From Streptomyces leeuwenhoekii (lineage in GTDB: Bacteria > Actinomycetota > Actinomycetes > Streptomycetales > Streptomycetaceae): a stretch of 64,000 bases of DNA. Shown piece after piece: positions 25,801-33,079 of the stretch (the first letter of the stretch is position 1; every line of letters starts with the position of its first letter). The translations under genes and the position numbers were made by a program. The notes beneath the pieces were generated by a model, which was not told the DNA's origin, ran no database searches, and was given only the letters and a program-made list of their open reading frames with translations. The DNA is taken from positions 868,001 to 932,000 of the forward strand of contig NZ_LN831790.1 of the NCBI RefSeq assembly GCF_001013905.1, written 5' to 3'.

Positions 25801-27175
25801 ACACGTAGCCGATCTGCTCGACGTCCAGCGCCCGGAAGCTGAGCGTGCGGACCTCGCGGTCCTTGCCCTTGCCGACGCGGACCTCCTGCACGGCCTGGAG
25901 CATGTGCAGGACGGTGCGGTCGTCGATGGGGAGGAGCGGGGTGGTGCGCTCCAGCCACGGGTACTTGTCCGGGTCGAAGATCGAACCGTCGTAGGCCGGG
26001 AGGTGGAAGCCCGAGCCCGGGTGGTCCACTCCCCCGTGCACCGCGTGGAACAGGGCGATCAGGCGGTGCCAGGCCGACGTCGTGTGCTCCAGCGACGTCT
26101 CGCCCTCCTCGTCCGCGCGCGCCTTCAGCTCGTCCCGGAGGAAGCGGGCCGAGTAGGAGCGCGCGTACACCTCGTTGTCCGCCGGCAGCAGGCCCCGTTC
26201 CTCCGCGAACAGCAGGAAGACGATGCGCATCATCACCGCCACCGCGCCCCGGTAGACCTCCCCCGCGCTCACGCCCGACGCGTGCAGACCCGGTGCCCCG
26301 TGCTCGACCGCCCGGACGTCCGCCCGCCCGATGGCGTCCACCAGCAGCTCGACCGCCTGCCGGACCTGGACGCCCAGCGCCTCGGTGACGTCCTCGCCCG
26401 CCGCCAGGCTGGCCTTCAGCAGACCGACCAGCGTCTCGGCGTCGTCGTACTCGAAGAACCGGCGGCGACGCAGCAGCGAGACGAACGCGCGCACGACGTT
26501 GCGCTCCGCGGCCTCGTTCCAGCCGATCGCGTCGAACACGGCCGTGGTCGTGACACCGCCCAGTGGCGCCCAGACCAGGCACCACCAGCGGCCGTCGGTC
26601 ACCAGGCCCAGCGATACGCCGTGGTGGCGCAGGAGGCGGGCCAGGCGGTCGGCGGGGGCCGCGGACCAGTCGCCGCCACCGCCGACGCGGGCCGTGGGCG
26701 CCGTACCGGCCGGGACCGTCATGCCCAGCAGCCGTACCCGCTTCGCCGCCGACTCCACGTCCGGCTCGGACGCCAGGTCCGCGCCCGGTTCGGCCAGGGC
26801 GAAGTCGGGGCGTACCTCGGTGTTGTGCTCCGCGACCCGCAGGGTCAGGCGGTCCAGGCCGTCGTGCTCGGACTCGCCCTGGCGGAACACCAGCGCGTCG
26901 CCCCACTCCAGCAGGCGACCCAGGACGTACGCCACCCACTCGTCGCGGCCCGCCGTCGTGTCCGTCTGCCAGTCGGCGTGCCGGGCACGCAGCCTCGCCC
27001 GCTCGTCCTTCTCCAGGGTGTCCAGCTGGGGCCAGGCGCGCAGCAGGACCGGCATGGTCAGGAACGGGCCCGAGACCTCGGTCAGGTCCAGCCACTCCTG
27101 GTGCTGCCGGCGGCCGTCGGTGGCCTGGGCCTTGGCGGCGGCTGCTCCACGGCTCATGGTGCGGCGGGGGCTCAT
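22856..27175 (-). CDS. drmMI: Class 1 DISARM adenine-N6 methylase DrmMI
   Basis: A 1439-residue Eco57I/PglX-like N6-adenine methylase. An alpha-helical N-terminal half leads to the SAM-binding motif I region [20 protein letters not shown] (near residue 640; GSAAF replaces the usual GSG-F), [22 protein letters not shown] near 690 and catalytic NPPF in [15 protein letters not shown] near 925. The part after about residue 950 should hold the target-recognition domain and is encoded by DNA of clearly lower GC. In DISARM this enzyme marks host DNA as self. Its ATG overlaps the drmD stop in an ATGA junction, giving a coupled drmD-drmMI pair. It differs from PglX/BrxX by context: no PglZ, PglY or PglW is present. 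Confidence 0.9.
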   Translation of the reverse strand: [1439 protein letters not shown]

Positions 27176-30100
27176 CGGCGGGCTTCCTTTGCGGGGATCA
27201 CGAAGACGACGGCGGCGGGGAAGAGGTGGGAGCGGGGCTCGCGGTAGCGGGCGGCGATGGCGGCGAGTTCGCGTTCGCGTTCGGCGGGGAGACCCTTCAA
27301 ACGGTCGTCCCAGCGTTGGCGGTCCTCCTCGAACTGGCGGCGCTCGTGGCCGGTCAGCTCGTGGGTCGACAGCAGGGCCAGCTGCTCGCCCTCCCCCTCG
27401 CCCTCCTCCTTGAGCTTGGCGCGCAGGGTGGCCTCGAAGCGGTCGAGGGTGGCCGTGATGCGGCGCTCCTCCTCCGCCCGGCGGTCGGCGAGCCTGCTCT
27501 CCAGCTGGCGGCCGAGTTCACCGGCCCGGGCCTCCAGAGAGCGGTAGAGGGGGTCGCGGAGCCTCGGCCAGGCCTCCGTCAGCTCCTTGCGGAGGTGCGG
27601 GGCCGCCTCGGTGCCCTCGGTGAGCGCCTGGGACAGGACCCTGCCCTGCTCCCCCACGGACTCCCAGCGGCGGAAGCGGCCCGTGTCGCCGAACCAGCCG
27701 CCCGCGTACAGGACTTCCTCGTGTAGACGGGTGCCGTCGGTGCCGACGAGGACATAGCGCGCGTACGCGGAGACCAGGGTCGTCGTCACCGCCGGGTCGT
27801 CGGAGAGCACCGCCGTGACGCGGCTGAGGCCGATCGAGTCCGCGTTCCACACGGCTGCCGTCAGCAGACGCGTCGAGAGGGCCACCAGCGGGTGCTTGAG
27901 GTGGGCGAGGACCACGTCGTCCTTGGCCTGCGCGGCCACCGACGGGGAGAAGGTGAGCGGGCGCTGCTCGCCCTCGCGGAGCTTGTGCGCGAGACCGCGG
28001 GTCGCGCGCTCCCAGCTTCCCGACAGGGGCTGGACCTCGAACAGGTCGCCCGGTTCGAAGTCCTCGGCCCGGAACGTGGAGGGCAGGAGCGGCGGCTGGT
28101 TGTCCAGGGCCAGGGCCGTGTCGACGACCCGCTTGACGTTCGCCGGCGTCAGACCCAGCGCGGTCACCGTCTCGTCGTACTGGTCGGCGAGCCGCTTCGT
28201 CTGCGCGGTGACGTTCTGCTCCGGCGCCACCTCGCCACCGGTGCGGCGGCCCTTGATCGGCTTGGGCCTGGCGTTCTCGATGTCGACCGGTGCGGTGTCG
28301 CCCGTCATGCGGCGCTGTACGGCGTCGGCGAGGACGGCGTTGACGGAACCGAGGTCGTGCTCCATGCGCGCGACCTTCTTCGCCACGCGGGAAAGGAACT
28401 CCAGGTCGGCCTCGTAGGAGCCGGCCTGGGCCTGCTGCCAGCCGGCACCGATGAAGTGGGTGATCTCGGGGTCGTGCTTCTGGCCCCAGCGGTCGATGCG
28501 GCCGATGCGCTGTTCGAGCTTGTTGGGGTTGAAGGGGATGTCGTAGTTGATCAGGCGGTGGCAGTGGTTCTGGAGGTCGATGCCCTCGCCGGCGGCGTCG
28601 GTGGCCAGGAGGATGCGGACCTTGCCCTCCTCGCGGGACGGGTCGGTCTGGAAGCCGAGGCGGATGCGCTCGCGCTCCTCCGCCGACAGGCCGCCGTGCA
28701 GGCGCTCGACACGGCCGCCGTCGGTGAGTTCCTCCTGCTGGAGGAGGTCGTACAGCCACTCCTGGGTGTCGCGGTACTCGGTGAACACCACGACGCGTTC
28801 GTTGGTCCACCTCTTGCCGTCGGGGCGGCAGATGGCCTTGAGTTCGCGGATCAGCGTCTCCGCCTTGGAGTCGGGTGCCGCCTCGTGCGTGAGGGCCCAG
28901 CGCTCCATCTGCTGGAGCAGGTCCAGTTCCCGGCCGTCCTCCGCCGGGGTGAGCGAGGTGGAGCGGGTCAGCGCGTCGTCCTCGGCGTCGACCAGCCCGG
29001 TGTCGTCGAGGTCGGCGACCAGGTCGGCGAACTCCTCCAGCCACTCGGGGACCTCGGCGGCCGCGGTGCGACCCCGTGCGGGGCCGGTGTCCTCCAGGTG
29101 GGACAGGTAGACCCGGACGGTGTGCAGGAAGGCCGCCGGGGAGGAGAACAGGCGCTTCTTCAACAGCAGGGTCACCAGGTCGGCGGCGCGGCGTCCGCCC
29201 CTGGCCTTCGGCGTCAGCTTCTTGCGGCGCAGCTCGGCGAACTCACCGAGCAGACCGTGGATCTCGCGCTCCTGGGGGGTGTACTCGACGGGGAGTTCGA
29301 GCGTCTTGCGGGTGCGGAAGCGGGGCGTGCCGTCCGCGTTGGTCACCGTCGACTTCAGGCGCCGTACGACGGCGTCCTTCAGGGCTTCTTTGTCCGGGCC
29401 TTGAGGCCCGCGGATGAAGCGCTGGGGGTCGAGGAGTTCGAGCAGCGCCGTGTACGACTCGGGGTAGCCGTTGTGCGGGGTGGCCGAGAGGAAGAGGCGG
29501 TGCTCGAAGTGCGGGACGAGGCGCCGGATCAGCTTCGTCTGCTGGGAGTCGACGGCGTACACCTGCTTGGGCGCGGCCGGCGCCACGTGGTGGGCCTCGT
29601 CGAGGACGAGCAGGTCGAAAAAGCGCTTGTGCTCGCCGTCAGGGCTCTCCTCGGGGGCGCCGATGACCTCGTCGAGGAGGCGCTGGGCCTTCTGACCGCG
29701 CAGCCAGGGCAGGGAGACGATCGTGAGGGGGTGGACGCGGAAGGGGTTCGCCACCGTGCCGTGAGTGCGGCGCAGGCGGGCGCAGTGCTCGGAGTCGACG
29801 ATGGTGAACTCCAGGCCGAACTTCTCGGCCATCTCGTCGCGCCACTTGAGGGTGAGGCCGGCCGGGCAGACGACCATGATGCGGCGGGCCCGGCCGCGCA
29901 GCAGCAGCTCCTGCACCACGAGACCGGCTTCGATGGTCTTGCCGAGGCCGACGTCGTCGGCGAGGAGCAGGTTGACGCGGGGCGCGCCGACGGCGCGGGA
30001 GACCGGCTCCAGCTGGTACGGCTCGACGGCGACGCCGGAGCGGAAGGGCGCCTGGAGGGTCTTGGCGTCGGCGGAGGCGACGGCGGACCAGCGCACGGCG

Positions 30101-30417
30101 TCGAGGAACGCGGCGAGGCGGTTCGGGGAGTCGTAGTTGCCGGTGGAGGCGTCGGGGAGGGAGCCGGCGGGCAGCACGCGACGGCCGGGCTCGACCTCCC
30201 AGATCACGGAGAGGGTGTCGCCGAAGCGACCGTCGGCGACGGACTGGAGGTGGACCAGGGTCGCGGGGCGGCGGTTCTGGTGGCCGTCGGGGGCCGGTGG
30301 GGACGGCTCGACGCGGGCGACCACCCAGGACTGGCCGCGCACCTCGACCAGGTTGCCCTCTTCGGGGAGCGCCTCGGATCCGGTCCGCTCGGTCTCGCGC
30401 TGAGCTGCTGGCGTCAT
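27172..30417 (-). CDS. drmD: DISARM SNF2-like helicase DrmD
   Basis: A 1081-residue SNF2/RapA-like SF2 helicase. The start at ATG 30417 has AGGGG upstream and lies about 80 bases downstream of the promoter at 30533-30505; the frame itself opens earlier, at 30504. Walker A LADDVGLGKTIEAGLVV is near residue 156, DEAH box LVLDEAHHVAP near 272, SATPHNGYPES near 312, and motifs V-VI LATDAAGEGIDLQ and EQRIGRIDRWGQ near 610-650. The C-terminal 400 residues are alpha-helical with a charged coiled-coil end. drmD marks class 1 DISARM, where it accompanies drmMI. It is coupled to drmMI by an ATGA overlap. Confidence 0.9.
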   Translation of the reverse strand: MTPAAQRETERTGSEALPEEGNLVEVRGQSWVVARVEPSPPAPDGHQNRRPATLVHLQSVADGRFGDTLSVIWEVEPGRRVLPAGSLPDASTGNYDSPNRLAAFLDAVRWSAVASADAKTLQAPFRSGVAVEPYQLEPVSRAVGAPRVNLLLADDVGLGKTIEAGLVVQELLLRGRARRIMVVCPAGLTLKWRDEMAEKFGLEFTIVDSEHCARLRRTHGTVANPFRVHPLTIVSLPWLRGQKAQRLLDEVIGAPEESPDGEHKRFFDLLVLDEAHHVAPAAPKQVYAVDSQQTKLIRRLVPHFEHRLFLSATPHNGYPESYTALLELLDPQRFIRGPQGPDKEALKDAVVRRLKSTVTNADGTPRFRTRKTLELPVEYTPQEREIHGLLGEFAELRRKKLTPKARGGRRAADLVTLLLKKRLFSSPAAFLHTVRVYLSHLEDTGPARGRTAAAEVPEWLEEFADLVADLDDTGLVDAEDDALTRSTSLTPAEDGRELDLLQQMERWALTHEAAPDSKAETLIRELKAICRPDGKRWTNERVVVFTEYRDTQEWLYDLLQQEELTDGGRVERLHGGLSAEERERIRLGFQTDPSREEGKVRILLATDAAGEGIDLQNHCHRLINYDIPFNPNKLEQRIGRIDRWGQKHDPEITHFIGAGWQQAQAGSYEADLEFLSRVAKKVARMEHDLGSVNAVLADAVQRRMTGDTAPVDIENARPKPIKGRRTGGEVAPEQNVTAQTKRLADQYDETVTALGLTPANVKRVVDTALALDNQPPLLPSTFRAEDFEPGDLFEVQPLSGSWERATRGLAHKLREGEQRPLTFSPSVAAQAKDDVVLAHLKHPLVALSTRLLTAAVWNADSIGLSRVTAVLSDDPAVTTTLVSAYARYVLVGTDGTRLHEEVLYAGGWFGDTGRFRRWESVGEQGRVLSQALTEGTEAAPHLRKELTEAWPRLRDPLYRSLEARAGELGRQLESRLADRRAEEERRITATLDRFEATLRAKLKEEGEGEGEQLALLSTHELTGHERRQFEEDRQRWDDRLKGLPAERERELAAIAARYREPRSHLFPAAVVFVIPAKEARR

Positions 30418-30504
30418 GGGTGCTGTTCCCCTCGCTGTTCTCCGCCGCCGTCCGTAGACAGTTTCCTGTCTCCCCTCCGGAACGACGCGACCGCAGGCTA
30501 ACAC

Positions 30505-30533
30505 GAGCTATCAAGTGTGAACACAGATCACAA
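30505..30533 (-). promoter_or_regulatory. drmD promoter with island dyad, site 5
   Basis: Minus-strand TTGTGA (30533-30528), a 17-base spacer and TAGCTC (30510-30505). The dyad at 30516-30532 reads TGTGAACACAGATCACA, with halves matching the consensus 7/8 and 7/8, the most symmetric copy in the window. It overlaps the -35 and fills most of the spacer, in the same geometry as site 4. Confidence 0.65.
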
Positions 30534-30555
30534 GACTTTGACCGAGGGCTCCGCC

Positions 30556-31818
30556 TCAGCCCATCCGGCGCAGCCGCTCCAGCAGTGCCCGGCTGCGCCC
30601 GTGCCCGGTGTTCCTGTCGGGCAGGATGCGGTCCTCTTCGTCGACGAGGCGACGCAACAGCTCCTCGGCAGCACGTCGCTCCCCGGTGCGGATCAGCAGG
30701 ACGGCGATCTCGTAGCGGGTGTCCAGCACGGCCGGGTGCCCCGGCCCGAGCAGGCTGCGTTGTTCTGCGAGGACCGACCTCAGTTCGTCCAGGGCCTCCC
30801 GGGTACGCCCGAGCGCGCCGATGCACAGGGCGGCTCCGGCACGGACGGCGAGGGAGCTCGCGCGGTCGAGGCCGCCGACGGCCATCAGCTCCTGGTACTC
30901 CTCCAGGGCGCGGGCTGGGCGGCCGGCTCGGCGCAGGGCCTCGATCTCGGCCAGGCGGGGATGAGCGGGCATCTCCTCGGTGGCGGCAGCCGGCCCGGGC
31001 GCCCATGCGGCGAGCAGGGCGGCGACCTCCGCGGCGGAGGAGGGCCGGTCCTCGGGCTTCTTCTCCAGTAACCGCTCGACCAGCGTCCGTAGGCCGTCCG
31101 GTACGTCGGGGCGGCGATCGGCGAGCGGCGGGACGGGCTCGTTGGCGTGCCGGTGGTAGAGCATGAAGGGGCTGCCGTCGGTGAAGGGCGGTGCTCCGGT
31201 GAGCAGCTCGTACAGGACGCAGCCCAGCGAGTAGAGGTCGCTGGCGGGCACGGTCTGACCGACGGCCTGCTCAGGCGCCATGTACACGACCGTGCCGGGG
31301 GTGGCGTTGGAGGCGGTGAAACGGGTTTCACCGGGCTGGGGCTCGAGCGCGGCGGCGACCCCGAAGTCGAGGACCTTGATCTCACCGTCCGGGGTGATCA
31401 TCAGGTTGGACGGTTTGAGGTCGCGGTGCACCACGCCCTGAGCGTGGGCGTAGGACAGCACCTCGGCCGTGCGGCGGGCGACGTCCGCGGCCTGCTCGAT
31501 GGCGAGCGGGCCGTCGTTCCTGAGGACGGCGTCCAGTGCGCGGCCCGGAACCAGGTCCATGACCAGGTAGAGCTCGCCGTCATGGTTGCCGTGGTCGTGA
31601 ACGGTGGGGACACCGGGGTGGCGCAGGCGGCTGGTCAGGCGGGCCTCGCGCAGGAAACGGCGTTCTAGTGTGGTGGGTTCGGTCCCGCGGGCGCGGGGCG
31701 CGAGTACCTTGACGGCGACCTCTCGATGGTAGTCACGGTCGTGGGCCGCCCATACCACCCCCATGCCGCCCCGGCCCAGTTCGTGCGTGAGCTCGTACCG
31801 TCCAAGGCTTCGCCGCAT
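30556..31818 (-). CDS. Serine/threonine protein kinase with C-terminal TPR-like region
   Basis: A 420-residue PknB-type kinase without a membrane segment. It starts at ATG 31818 (MRRSLGRYELTHELGRGGMG); an earlier in-frame ATG at 31902 lacks a ribosome binding site and adds a non-kinase leader. It has the glycine loop GRGGMGVV, VAVKVL lysine, HRDLKPSNLM catalytic loop, DFG and APEQ motifs. Residues about 310-420 are alpha-helical repeats (RRAGRPARALEEYQELM, LGRTREALDELRSVLAEQ) of TPR type, a likely partner-binding arm. It precedes drmD on the same strand, but the drmD promoter lies between them. Targets are unknown, and a signalling role in phage response is inferred only from position. Confidence 0.9.
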   Translation of the reverse strand: MRRSLGRYELTHELGRGGMGVVWAAHDRDYHREVAVKVLAPRARGTEPTTLERRFLREARLTSRLRHPGVPTVHDHGNHDGELYLVMDLVPGRALDAVLRNDGPLAIEQAADVARRTAEVLSYAHAQGVVHRDLKPSNLMITPDGEIKVLDFGVAAALEPQPGETRFTASNATPGTVVYMAPEQAVGQTVPASDLYSLGCVLYELLTGAPPFTDGSPFMLYHRHANEPVPPLADRRPDVPDGLRTLVERLLEKKPEDRPSSAAEVAALLAAWAPGPAAATEEMPAHPRLAEIEALRRAGRPARALEEYQELMAVGGLDRASSLAVRAGAALCIGALGRTREALDELRSVLAEQRSLLGPGHPAVLDTRYEIAVLLIRTGERRAAEELLRRLVDEEDRILPDRNTGHGRSRALLERLRRMG

Positions 31819-31996
31819 CGCGCCCCGTCCCCAGTTCCAGCGCCGCCGCGCCCGCCACCTCTCGACGGCCGGGAACGCACGCCACCCAGCCGACGGCACC
31901 ATTTTGTCACTGGCACGGCACGCCTGTGCCCCATGCGATCAGAAAGATGGGTGTCGCAATCACCTCCCCTCTCCGCCCAGGTCGCGCGGGAGAGAT

Positions 31997-32938
31997 TCAC
32001 AGGGGCAGCGGACCGTGGGGGACGAGGAAGGGGCGTCGGGGGTCCTCGGGCACAGTACGCCTGACGGCCAGCTCAGGGCGCGGGTCCGGCAGGTGCGGTG
32101 CGAGGGCCGCGTACACCTCTGCCGCCGAGGAGGGGCGGTCGTCCGGCCGCTTGGCGAGCAGGGCCGTGACCAGGTCCTGGAGGTCGCCGGGCACGTCCAC
32201 CCCCGCGTCGGTGACGAGGGGCGGGGGTGTGGCGAGATGGTGTGAAGCGAGGAGCGCCGGCTGGTGGGTCGGGAAGGGGGGCGTACCCGTGAGCATGTGG
32301 TGCAGCAGGCAGCCCACGGCGTACAGGTCGCTGCGGCCGTCGAGCCGGTCCCAGCCCTCCAGGAGCTCAGGAGAGGCACAGAAGAGGTTGCCGACGCCCT
32401 CGCCGGTCGCCGTGAGTCGCGGATCCGCATCACTGAGCAACTTGACGAGCCCGAAGTCGAGGACCTTAACGATCCCGTCGCGTCGGATCATGATGTTCTG
32501 TGTCTTCAGGTCACGGTGGACGAAACCGGCCGCATGGACCGCGGACAGTCCTGCGCAGATCTGTGCGCCGACAGCAGCCGCGGAGGGGACGTCGAGCCGC
32601 CCGTTGTCGTACTGGTCGAAGAGGTACTCGAGGGTGGTGCCCTCGATCAGTTCCATCACCAGGCAATAGGTGTCGTCCGTGAGCGACGCGTCGAAAACGG
32701 TGGCAACGTTGGCGTGGTTCAGACGCGCGGCCGCCCTCGTCTCACGGTGAAACCGCGCCAGGGCCGCATCGCGGCCGCTCGCCACGGCCAGCAGCTCGGT
32801 GGCGACGGTCTTCACTGCCACGGGCCGGTCGAGGGGCAGGTCGAGCCCCCGCCACACCTGTCCCATAACGCCTCGGCCCAGGACCGACTCCAGCCGATAA
32901 CGGTCACAGAGCACCATCCCCGGCTCCGGTCTCGGCAT
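31997..32938 (-). CDS. Soluble serine/threonine protein kinase
   Basis: A 313-residue kinase that is little more than the catalytic domain. It starts at ATG 32938 with GGAGGT eight bases before. The frame is open about 1 kb further upstream, but that part is the shadow of the divergent methylase gene. It has the glycine loop GRGVMGQVW, VAVKTV lysine, HRDLKTQNIMI, DFGLVKLL and a CASPELLEG replacement for the APE motif. There is no transmembrane or extracellular sensor part. It is divergent from an N6-adenine methylase gene across dyad site 6 and lies 179 bases from the second kinase. Kinase-plus-methylase pairs recall Pgl systems, but neither protein is PglW or PglX. Confidence 0.88.
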   Translation of the reverse strand: MPRPEPGMVLCDRYRLESVLGRGVMGQVWRGLDLPLDRPVAVKTVATELLAVASGRDAALARFHRETRAAARLNHANVATVFDASLTDDTYCLVMELIEGTTLEYLFDQYDNGRLDVPSAAAVGAQICAGLSAVHAAGFVHRDLKTQNIMIRRDGIVKVLDFGLVKLLSDADPRLTATGEGVGNLFCASPELLEGWDRLDGRSDLYAVGCLLHHMLTGTPPFPTHQPALLASHHLATPPPLVTDAGVDVPGDLQDLVTALLAKRPDDRPSSAAEVYAALAPHLPDPRPELAVRRTVPEDPRRPFLVPHGPLPL

Positions 32939-32986
32939 GTTTCTTGACCTCCATATCCTCTGCGCATCATGGTGGAACGCAGGCTC

Positions 32987-33003
32987 TGTGAACAAAGTCA
33001 ATA
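32987..33003. promoter_or_regulatory. Island dyad, site 6
   Basis: TGTGAACAAAGTCAATA between the kinase (minus) and methylase (plus) genes. Halves match TGTGAACT/AGTTCACA 7/8 and 5/8. The TATTGACT half is identical to that at site 3, read on the other strand. No clear -10 was found for the kinase; TAGTAG at 33007-33012 could serve the methylase. Confidence 0.5.
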
Positions 33004-33079
33004 AGCGTAGTAGCCTCTCAACACTACGGCCGCTGGGACGCCGACCAGCCCAGCCGCCAAGTACCTCGGAGAATGATCG

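Noticed and set aside
24248..27247. Plus-strand frame of 999 codons opposite drmMI
   Set aside because: Arginine/leucine/valine-rich shadow with no recognisable motif. drmMI on the other strand is complete.
27892..30501. Plus-strand frame of 869 codons opposite drmD
   Set aside because: Shadow of drmD. No motif or ribosome binding site.
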